Shown here piece after piece: positions 39,899 to 46,776 of a DNA stretch of 64,000 nucleotides. The stretch is taken from positions 94,416-158,415 of the forward strand of contig NZ_NVXQ01000024.1 of the NCBI RefSeq assembly GCF_002733955.1. Reading direction: 5' to 3'. Each line of letters opens with the position of its first letter. Within the stretch, counting starts at the first letter, position 1. Position numbers and translations under genes: made by a program. This DNA is from Hoeflea sp. Its GTDB lineage: Bacteria; Pseudomonadota; Alphaproteobacteria; Rhizobiales; Rhizobiaceae. The notes below the pieces were generated by a model. That model did no database searches. It was given only the letters and a program-made list of their open reading frames with translations, and was not told the DNA's origin.

Positions 39899-40495
39899 TT
39901 ATTTGAGCAGGTTCTCAAGCTTTGTCACGGCGTTTTCCGGATTCTCGCCCCAGGCAATGGTGCTCTTGAAGCGGCCTTCCGCGTCGAGAAGAAACACCGA
40001 GGCCGTATGGTCCATGGTGTACTCCCCCTCCGGGTCGGCTGAATCGACCGGCACCTTCTTGGCGTAGACGTTGAAGCCCTTGACTGCGGCATTGACCTTG
40101 TCTGCCGGTCCGGTGATGCCGGTAATCCGGTCGCTGACGCCTGAAATATACGCGTTCAGCAGTTCCGGTGTGTCGCGTTCGGGGTCGACGGTGACGAAAT
40201 AGGCGCCGATCCTGTCGCCCTCGGGATCCACCTGCCTGAGCCAGCCATCGAGCTCGAACAGCGTCGTCGGGCAGATCTCGGGGCAATGGGTAAAGCCGAA
40301 GAACAGCGCCGTCGGCCGGCCACGGAAGGCGGCTTCGGTGATCGGGCTGCCGGTCTGGTCCACCAGTTCGAACGGTACGCCGTAAGGTTCTGCCGAGAGC
40401 TCTGTCTCGGTTCGCTGCCATTCATAGGTCAGCCAGCCAAGCGCCAGCGCCATGGCTGCCACGAGGATCCAGAGGATGAGGCGGAAGGTTTTCAT
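39899..40495 (-). CDS. SCO1/SenC family copper chaperone
   Basis: SCO proteins deliver copper to the CuA centre of cytochrome c oxidase. The 198-residue protein has an N-terminal membrane anchor (about 3-24) and a thioredoxin fold with the copper-binding CPEIC motif in FTHCPEICPTTL and the conserved late histidine in YTMDHTASVFLLD. ATG 40495 has GGAG seven bases upstream; a preceding TTG is not needed. Confidence 0.93.
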   Translation of the reverse strand: MKTFRLILWILVAAMALALGWLTYEWQRTETELSAEPYGVPFELVDQTGSPITEAAFRGRPTALFFGFTHCPEICPTTLFELDGWLRQVDPEGDRIGAYFVTVDPERDTPELLNAYISGVSDRITGITGPADKVNAAVKGFNVYAKKVPVDSADPEGEYTMDHTASVFLLDAEGRFKSTIAWGENPENAVTKLENLLK

Positions 40496-40569
40496 CAAAA
40501 TCTCCAGTGAGGCTGCCGCTTGCGTCCCGCTGCAAGCGGATCAAACCGGGCCGGATTTGCTTTATGTGT

Positions 40570-40761
40570 TCACAGGCACCAGGAAAGCCCGCTTGCGGCA
40601 AGTGCGTCCAGCAGGGCAGGGCCATTTGCCTGCCAGGCGGCAAACACCAGCCCGGTCAGCATGGCCGCGGCAATCAGGCCGAGAGCACGGGGTAGGAAGC
40701 CTGCAAACAGGCTCTGTAGGGGCGGCGCTGCTGGGCCTTGGGGCGCGGGTGCACGGTTCAT
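40570..40761 (-). CDS. small single-span membrane protein upstream of SCO1
   Basis: A 63-residue product with a Pro/Ala-rich N-terminus, one hydrophobic segment (about 26-46) and the C-terminus SGLSWCL. It reads in the same direction as SCO1, 74 bases upstream, so may belong to the same transcript. I do not recognise the family. Support is only the clean frame, hydrophobicity and context. Confidence 0.45.
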   Translation of the reverse strand: MNRAPAPQGPAAPPLQSLFAGFLPRALGLIAAAMLTGLVFAAWQANGPALLDALAASGLSWCL

Positions 40762-40943
40762 GCGCTTTATCTAGAGCTGATCATGGGCAAAGGGAAGTGG
40801 CTAGATGCGCGGCAGGGCCGACGCACGCCATCTTTCATTTGTTGCAGACAAGTCCCATATCAGTCCGGTCAGTTTCAGCCGCGGGGCCGCGCCGTGGGGA
40901 ACCTCGCATGCCGCGGCGCGTTCACCGGAGAAGGAGAATTTTC

Positions 40944-41459
40944 ATGATCAAAGCCAAGCCAATCCGTTCCACCGCCCGTGCGGTTCTCATTGCGGCCAGC
41001 TGTCTGGCAGCGCCCATGCTGGCGACCTCCGCGCAGGCCGAGCAGGTTGGAGAGGTCGGTGTCGACTGGCTCGGCAATGACATTCTGATTGATGCGGTGA
41101 CCGATCCGGAGGTTGCGGGGGTCACCTGCCATGTCGCCTATTTCGAACGTGGCGTGATCGACCGGCTGCAGAAGGGCAACTGGTTCGAGGACCCGTCCAA
41201 CGCCTCCATCGCCTGCCGCCAGACCGGGCCGATTACCATCAAGGACATCGATCTCGATGAAGACGGCGACGTGGTGTTCAAGGAATCACGCTCGCTGATC
41301 TGGAAATCGCTGGTGGTGCGCCGGATCTATGACCAGGCCAACGACACGCTGATCTATCTGGTCAATTCGCAGCAGGTCCAGGACGGCTCGGCCAAGATGA
41401 ACATCTCTACCGTGCCGCTCTACGGCCAGGAAGTGGTCTGGGAAAACGGCAGGCCGTGA
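40944..41459 (+). CDS. creA: CreA family periplasmic protein
   Basis: This 171-residue protein has a cleavable signal peptide (about 1-33, ending TSAQAEQ) and the CreA core: VGVDWLGNDILIDAVTDPEVAGVTCH, then EDPSNASIACRQTGPI and SLVVRRIYDQANDTLIYL. The sequence is quoted in parts only. Family function is unknown despite the name. ATG 40944 follows AAGGAGAA. A strong symmetric terminator follows. Confidence 0.9.
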   Translation: MIKAKPIRSTARAVLIAASCLAAPMLATSAQAEQVGEVGVDWLGNDILIDAVTDPEVAGVTCHVAYFERGVIDRLQKGNWFEDPSNASIACRQTGPITIKDIDLDEDGDVVFKESRSLIWKSLVVRRIYDQANDTLIYLVNSQQVQDGSAKMNISTVPLYGQEVVWENGRP

Positions 41460-41465
41460 CTGTTT

Positions 41466-41500
41466 GCCGGACCGGTGCTGTGTGGCGCCGGTCCGGCTTT
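41466..41500. terminator. bidirectional hairpin terminator between creA and amidohydrolase
   Basis: GCCGGACCGG (41466-41475) pairs with 41488-41497; three further pairs (one G-U) extend the stem to 13 around a 6-base loop, followed by TTT. It sits between the ends of two convergent genes. Confidence 0.75.
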
Positions 41501-41525
41501 GACTGCCCTTACAGGCAGGGTCGGC

Positions 41526-42572
41526 CTATTTGATGTTGAACACCCGTCTGGCATTGTCCTCGTAGAAGGCCTTCAGCACATCAGGCCCCACCGGCATGTT
41601 GTCGAGGACTGCGGTCTCTTCGGGTACATATTGCCAGGGGTAATCCATCGCGTACATCACGCGGTCCGCGCCGATGACATCCTGGACATACATGATCGGC
41701 TTGGGATCACCGACGCCCGAGGACGTGTAGTAGAAATTCTCGCGCAGATATTCCGATGCCTTGCGCTTGAGCGGCTTGGCGCCTTCATAGCGGTTGGAGC
41801 GGGACAGCCGGGTGTGCATGAAATCGATACGGTAAAGCCAGAACGGCAGCGCTTCGCCGGTATGCCCCAGAACGATCTGCAGCTTGGGGAAGCGGTCGAA
41901 CAGGCCCGATACCAGCAATCTCAGCGCATGCAGGCCGGTCTCGCAGGAAAAGCCGTAAACTGCGGCGTCGAGGCCTCGTCCGAGAAACGGCTCCAGCATT
42001 TGCGGAGAGGGCGTGTTGGGATGCAGGTAGATCGGCACACCGAGCGCTTCGGCGGCCTCGAATACGCCCCAATACTGTTCATCATCGAGATAGGTGCCGA
42101 GCGTGTGCGAGTTCAAGATCCCGCCCCTGAGACCGAGCTTGGTCACACCGCGCTCGAGCTCCTTGGCTGCGTTTTCGCGGTGAAGCGGCGAGAAGGCGGC
42201 CAGGCCGGTGAACCGGTCAGGATGCCTGGCAATGCCTTCGGCCAGTTCGTCGTTGGAGCGGACCGCGAGGCTGTGCGCTGTGTCCGGATCGAAGATCTGC
42301 ACACCCGGCGAGGACAAGGCCAGCACGGCGATATCGACGCCGGCAGCATCCATATCGGCAATCCGGGTTTCCCCGAGGCTGACAATGCGTTTGTTGTGGT
42401 TCCGGGCGATCTCGTTGTCGCCGGAAAAGAAACCCCACAGCGAATGGAAACCCGGCTCGCCGATATTCTTCTCGCGGATTTCCTTGCGGTAAAGGTCGAG
42501 AATTTCCTCGGGCATCCACGCTTCTTCGGTGGCGATCCGCTTGTAGGGTGGATTGGCGGTTCTCTCGGTCAT
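41526..42572 (-). CDS. amidohydrolase-2 family enzyme (ACMSD-like decarboxylase/hydrolase)
   Basis: This 348-residue protein starts at ATG 42572 with AAAGGAG seven bases upstream. It is a metal-dependent TIM-barrel enzyme of the amidohydrolase-2 group: ATEEAWMP near the N-terminus, LGVPIYLHPNTP, IVLGHTGEALPFW and MYAMDYPWQYVPEE supply the expected metal ligands. Relatives include gamma-resorcylate and dihydroxybenzoate decarboxylases and lactone hydrolases. Its operon with a TAXI-type TRAP transporter suggests that it processes the imported compound, perhaps an aromatic acid; that is inference. Confidence 0.85.
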   Translation of the reverse strand: MTERTANPPYKRIATEEAWMPEEILDLYRKEIREKNIGEPGFHSLWGFFSGDNEIARNHNKRIVSLGETRIADMDAAGVDIAVLALSSPGVQIFDPDTAHSLAVRSNDELAEGIARHPDRFTGLAAFSPLHRENAAKELERGVTKLGLRGGILNSHTLGTYLDDEQYWGVFEAAEALGVPIYLHPNTPSPQMLEPFLGRGLDAAVYGFSCETGLHALRLLVSGLFDRFPKLQIVLGHTGEALPFWLYRIDFMHTRLSRSNRYEGAKPLKRKASEYLRENFYYTSSGVGDPKPIMYVQDVIGADRVMYAMDYPWQYVPEETAVLDNMPVGPDVLKAFYEDNARRVFNIK

Positions 42573-42598
42573 CTGAAACTCCTTTTGGTCGAGAAATA

Positions 42599-44464
42599 CT
42601 AGATTGCGGGGCGAGGGGCGCTTGGCAGCATGCGGTTCGACACCAGCACTGCGGTAACGCCGAGCATTGCTGCGGCCATGGCGAGGGGGGTGTCGGGTGG
42701 CACCACGGCGGTCAGTCCGCCCAGCGCCAGCGCTGCGAGACCAACGGCCCAACGGGCAAGGCCCCCGCCAAAGGCAGCACGGCGCGCCAGCACTTCGGCG
42801 AGGAAATGCCCGGCGGCGTAGATCGTCAGGCAGGAAATGCCGATCTCGAGCCAGGTGCCGTCAAACAGCAGCGCGGAATTGAAGGCGAAGACGAAAGGCA
42901 GCAGATAGGCGACGGCCGCCAGCTTCATCCCGGTCGTTCCGGTCTGCCACATGTCGCTGTCGGCGATGGAGGCGGCTGCGTAGGACGCAATCGCCACCGG
43001 CGGCGTCAGCATCGACAGAAGGCCAAAATAGAAGATGAAGAAATGCGCCGAAATCATCGGCACGCCCTGGGCGACGAGAGCCGGAGCCAGCAACACGGCA
43101 ACCACGACATAGACACCCGATGTCGGCATGCCGACGCCCAGCACAATGGCGATCAGGGCGGTCACGGCAAGCAGTGGCAGGACACCGCCATATTCGGCGA
43201 TCTGGCCCAGCGCCAGGGTCAGCGCGAAGCCGAGTCCGGTGATGTTGATGGTGCCGATGATGATGCCGGCGATGGCGCAGACGAGCAGGATCGGGATCAG
43301 GGTTTCTCCGGCCCGCATGGCGATCCTGGGGATCAGCGCCAGCCGTTCCGCATCCCGCGGCGCCATGACCAGATGCAGCACAAAGGCCGCTGCCGAGGCA
43401 TAGAGCGCCGATTTTCCAGGCGCATAGCCGAGGAAGAACAGGAAATAGATCAGCGCGCCGAGCGGGAACAACAGCGGCCAGCTTCTCATCAGCGCGTCAC
43501 CGACGCGGGGCAGGTTCTCCTTAGGCTCGCCCGACAGGCCGTTGGCGGCGGCGTAGCGGTCAACCTGTCGGTAGAGCAGCAGGTAGTAGAAGATTGCCGG
43601 CAGCAGCGCTGCAAGCACCACCTCGGCATAGGAAATCTGCAGGAATTCGGCGATGATGAAGGCTGTGGCGCCCATCACCGGCGGCGCGATCTGGCCGCCA
43701 TTGGAGGCAACGGCCTCGATGGCCGCGGCATAGCGGGCGGGAAAGCCCGAGCGCTTCATCATCGGGATGGTGACCACGCCCGTCGACATGACATTGGCAA
43801 CGGTAGAGCCGGACAGCGTGCCGAACAGTGACGACGCAAGGATCGCCACCTTGGCCGGCCCGCCCTGGCGGTGGCCCATCGCGGACATGGCGAGACGGGT
43901 GAGCAGTTCCGAACCGCCGACGGCGTTGAGCACGGCGCCAAAGACGATGAAACCAAGTATCTGTGTGGCGCCGACATTGAGCACGAGGCCGGGAATGCCG
44001 TTGGTGTCGTTGTAGAGGTAGAGCAGGTAGCGCGGCGGGCTGACATAGGCCGCCTCGAAAATGCCCGGCGCCAGATAGCCGATGAAGCCGTAGAGCATCA
44101 GCGCCGAGGCCAGTAGCGCCAGCACAAGGCCGCAATAGCGCCGGGTGACTTCGAGCACGCCCGCAATGGCGATCACCGCCGGCACCCATTTGTGCGGACC
44201 GCGGTCGATCGGATCCAGCAGCCAGGTCGCGTAATGGACGGCCAGCCACCACCAGCTCAGCATCGCGGCCAGGCCGAAAACCAGATCCAGCCATTGCGGC
44301 AGCCGCAAATGCGGGCGAGTGGCAATTCCGGCCAGGACCCCGAGGCCGAGGATCACGGCGAGATACTGCTCGGTGAGCCATACCTGTCCGATCCATCGCG
44401 GGGCATCAAGCATCCACAAAATGCCGACGACGGGCAGGGACGCAGCGACATGGGCGGCGCGCAT
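42599..44464 (-). CDS. fused TRAP transporter permease (4TM/12TM)
   Basis: This 621-residue membrane protein fuses the small and large TRAP permease subunits, as is normal with TAXI-type binding proteins. Hydrophobic N-terminal segments (about 1-130) precede the DctM-like part with GSTVANVMSTGVVTIPMMKR, SNGGQIAPPVMGATAFI and VGMPTSGVYVVVAVLLAPAL. An AGGAG site precedes ATG 44464. It imports an organic acid using the sodium gradient in characterised relatives; the substrate here is unknown. Confidence 0.9.
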   Translation of the reverse strand: MRAAHVAASLPVVGILWMLDAPRWIGQVWLTEQYLAVILGLGVLAGIATRPHLRLPQWLDLVFGLAAMLSWWWLAVHYATWLLDPIDRGPHKWVPAVIAIAGVLEVTRRYCGLVLALLASALMLYGFIGYLAPGIFEAAYVSPPRYLLYLYNDTNGIPGLVLNVGATQILGFIVFGAVLNAVGGSELLTRLAMSAMGHRQGGPAKVAILASSLFGTLSGSTVANVMSTGVVTIPMMKRSGFPARYAAAIEAVASNGGQIAPPVMGATAFIIAEFLQISYAEVVLAALLPAIFYYLLLYRQVDRYAAANGLSGEPKENLPRVGDALMRSWPLLFPLGALIYFLFFLGYAPGKSALYASAAAFVLHLVMAPRDAERLALIPRIAMRAGETLIPILLVCAIAGIIIGTINITGLGFALTLALGQIAEYGGVLPLLAVTALIAIVLGVGMPTSGVYVVVAVLLAPALVAQGVPMISAHFFIFYFGLLSMLTPPVAIASYAAASIADSDMWQTGTTGMKLAAVAYLLPFVFAFNSALLFDGTWLEIGISCLTIYAAGHFLAEVLARRAAFGGGLARWAVGLAALALGGLTAVVPPDTPLAMAAAMLGVTAVLVSNRMLPSAPRPAI

Positions 44465-44490
44465 CTTTGGTCTCCTGAGGGACTGAAACT

Positions 44491-44536
44491 TGAAAAAAAC
44501 GAACGAGACGGCCGGCCCGGTCAGCCGGCCGGCCGT
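44491..44536 (-). terminator. intercistronic hairpin plus T-tract between TAXI and permease genes
   Basis: Read on the minus strand, 44536-44528 and 44516-44508 form a perfect 9-base GC-rich stem (ACGGCCGGC type), then after about eight bases a run of seven T's follows. It lies between the binding-protein stop and the permease start, so partial termination may give more binding protein than permease. Confidence 0.6.
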
Positions 44537-44548
44537 CAGGGCCGGGGC

Positions 44549-45556
44549 TTAATTGGCGAGCGAGGCCTCAAGCGCATCGTTTTCATCGGTCCACATGCCG
44601 CGCTCTTTCCAGTAGGCCACTGCGCCCGAATGGTAGGGGGCGGTGTTGGTCGGAGCCGACATCATGTCCTGCGCGCCGCCGCGCAGCGGCGGGTAGTCCT
44701 TCTGCAATTGCGGAAACGCGTCGTAGAGCGCGCCGAGGATTGCCTGCACATCTTCGTCCGCGGTGTCGGCGCCAACCGTCAGGTAGACGTCGAAGGCCGA
44801 GACCACGACCGGATCGGTGATTTCGGGCATCCGCGGATTGGCGTTGACGGTCATCGGATAGAGGCCCGGCAGCCGCTTATCGAAGAAGGCCTTGGTGGCG
44901 TTGTCGCCTTCCAGGGTCAGGTAGCGGATGCCGCCGGGGATGCCGGCATTGGCCTGCTGCACCATCGGAATGCCGATGGCCGCCGAAGTGGCGTCGAGCT
45001 GGTTTTCGGTGAGCGCCTCAAGCCCGGTGGACAGGCCAGAGACAGTGACCGGTTCGACATCGTCGACACTCAGGCCGGCGGCTTCAAGCGTTGCGACATT
45101 GACCTGGCTGACAGCGGCGAGCGACGCGAATTCGGTCACGGTGCGCTTGCCCTTGAGGTCGGCCACGGATCGCATGTCGCTGTCGGCGCGGACGATGAAG
45201 GCCATCCGTAGCGGCCACAGGCGGGCCACCACCCGCAGGTTGTCCAAGGGCTTCTTGCCGCCGGTTCCACTGTAGGAATCATTGATGTCGATGGACGAGT
45301 TCAGCCCCAGTGTCAGTTCGCCCGCGGCAATCAGCGGCAGGTAGACGGACGAGCCGGTGAAAGGCTGCACCGTGACCTGGCGTTTGAGCCGCTCCTGCAG
45401 CGCTGCGGCCATGCCGCCACCGATGGTGTAATAGAGCGAGCCTTGCGGATTGGTTCCGATGGTGATGCGCGACTGTGCCGAGGCGTCATCGGTGGCGAAA
45501 CCGAAAGAGACGGCGAGAGCTGCAGCAGCGATCACCTGTTTGAAATTGTTCAGCAT
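44549..45556 (-). CDS. TAXI-family TRAP transporter solute-binding protein
   Basis: This 335-residue periplasmic protein has a signal peptide (about 1-26, ending DDASAQ) and the TAXI core: ITIGTNPQGSLYYTIGGGMAAAL, split here from about residue 29; then STGLEALTENQLDATSAAIG. ATG 45556 has GGGAGGA six bases upstream. It captures the substrate for the fused permease downstream. The gene is first in an operon divergent from a LysR regulator. Confidence 0.92.
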   Translation of the reverse strand: MLNNFKQVIAAAALAVSFGFATDDASAQSRITIGTNPQGSLYYTIGGGMAAALQERLKRQVTVQPFTGSSVYLPLIAAGELTLGLNSSIDINDSYSGTGGKKPLDNLRVVARLWPLRMAFIVRADSDMRSVADLKGKRTVTEFASLAAVSQVNVATLEAAGLSVDDVEPVTVSGLSTGLEALTENQLDATSAAIGIPMVQQANAGIPGGIRYLTLEGDNATKAFFDKRLPGLYPMTVNANPRMPEITDPVVVSAFDVYLTVGADTADEDVQAILGALYDAFPQLQKDYPPLRGGAQDMMSAPTNTAPYHSGAVAYWKERGMWTDENDALEASLAN

Positions 45557-45649
45557 TGTTTCCTCCCTGTTCCGGTCGCTTCTGAAATGGCTGGCGACCG
45601 GCCCATCCGAACGGTAGCGGGCTTGGCTTGATCTGGAAATGGAATTTTT

Positions 45650-45676
45650 GTAAATCATTCATAAAGTAATTTACTT
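45650..45676. promoter_or_regulatory. candidate LysR operator in TAXI/LysR divergent region
   Basis: GTAAAT (45650-45655) and ATTTAC (45669-45674) are separated by 13 bases, and AAGTAA-T-TTACTT (45664-45676) is a perfect dyad within it. It lies 16-42 bases before the LysR ATG, in the usual position of an autoregulatory LysR site. Confidence 0.5.
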
Positions 45677-45691
45677 AATCCGAAGGTTGTC

Positions 45692-46609
45692 ATGTCCGTC
45701 TCCGCCCTTACGCTGAAGCAGTTGCGCGCCATTCTGCAGGTCTATCGGACCGGGCGGATATCGGCTGCGGCGGAGGTGCTCAATGTCACCCAGTCAGCGG
45801 TCAGCGTGCTGATCCGGCAATCGGAGGAGGCGCTGGGGGCGCATCTGTTTGACCGCACCACGCGGTCGCTGGCGCCGACCGATGCGGTGGAAATGATCAT
45901 CGGCATGGTCGAGCGGATTCTCGATGATGTCGGCGCGCTGGAGGACACGGTCAGCGGCCTTGGCGACCTGACCCGCGGCCGGATCCGCCTGACCACCACG
46001 CCGGCCACCGGCATGACCTATCTGCCCTCGGTGGTTCGCCGGTTTCGTGAGAATTATCCAGGCGTCAACCTGATGCTGGATGATTGCGCGCCGAACCAGT
46101 TCTTCACCAACATCCGCTACGAGCGCGCCGATTTCGGTATCGGCACCGAGCCGGATGATGCCGATATCTTCGACTGGCGGCCGTTGCACGATGATCCGCT
46201 GCAACTGATCTGCCCCGACGATCATCCCTTCGCCGCACGCCAGTCCATTGCCTGGGGCGAGTTGCACGACATGCCGCTGATCCTGTCGCGCAGCGATTAC
46301 GGTGTGCGCAACCTGGTGGAAAAGAACCTCGCGCGGTTGGGCGTCCGGCTCAAGCTCTCAGCGGAAGTGGCATTTCTGGGCAGCGCCATCTGGATGACCG
46401 CCTGCGGCATGGGCATGGGCATCCTGCCGTCACGTTTTGCCTCCGCCAGCAGGATGAACGGCGTGCGCGCCCTGCCGCTGGTCGACCCGGTGGTGACCCG
46501 CCCGCTTGGGGTGGTCACCCACACCGCCCGCTCCCTCTCGCCAGCCTCCAAGGCCTTTATCGAGATGATGGCCGAGGATGTGGGGCAATGGGTTACCGGT
46601 CGCAGCTGA
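45692..46609 (+). CDS. LysR-family transcriptional regulator
   Basis: This 305-residue protein has an N-terminal winged helix (LTLKQLRAILQVYRTG ... VTQSAVSVLIRQSEEALG, about residues 5-50) and a C-terminal two-lobed effector domain starting near GRIRLTTTPATGMTYLP. ATG 45692 follows GAAGG. It is divergent from the TAXI-TRAP-amidohydrolase operon and most likely controls it in response to the imported compound. Confidence 0.92.
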   Translation: MSVSALTLKQLRAILQVYRTGRISAAAEVLNVTQSAVSVLIRQSEEALGAHLFDRTTRSLAPTDAVEMIIGMVERILDDVGALEDTVSGLGDLTRGRIRLTTTPATGMTYLPSVVRRFRENYPGVNLMLDDCAPNQFFTNIRYERADFGIGTEPDDADIFDWRPLHDDPLQLICPDDHPFAARQSIAWGELHDMPLILSRSDYGVRNLVEKNLARLGVRLKLSAEVAFLGSAIWMTACGMGMGILPSRFASASRMNGVRALPLVDPVVTRPLGVVTHTARSLSPASKAFIEMMAEDVGQWVTGRS

Positions 46610-46776
46610 TGTCGAGACGTGTGGTTTATCGCCATCTGACGGCGTGCCGGGCCGGTGCCATCCAGGTGCCGACTCACCTGATTGGCTGCAGTTTGATCTT
46701 TGTCATGCTGCCTTGACGGCTGGTGTGGTTCTGTCCAGCAATGAGCGATCGGACCGCTCCTGTTTCAAAGGCGAAC

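Noticed and set aside
37997..40042. 681-residue open frame on the + strand opposite the antiporter gene
   Set aside because: It is the antisense of a well-supported gene set, rich in Arg/Gly/His/Asp with no domain motif, as expected from third-position GC bias.
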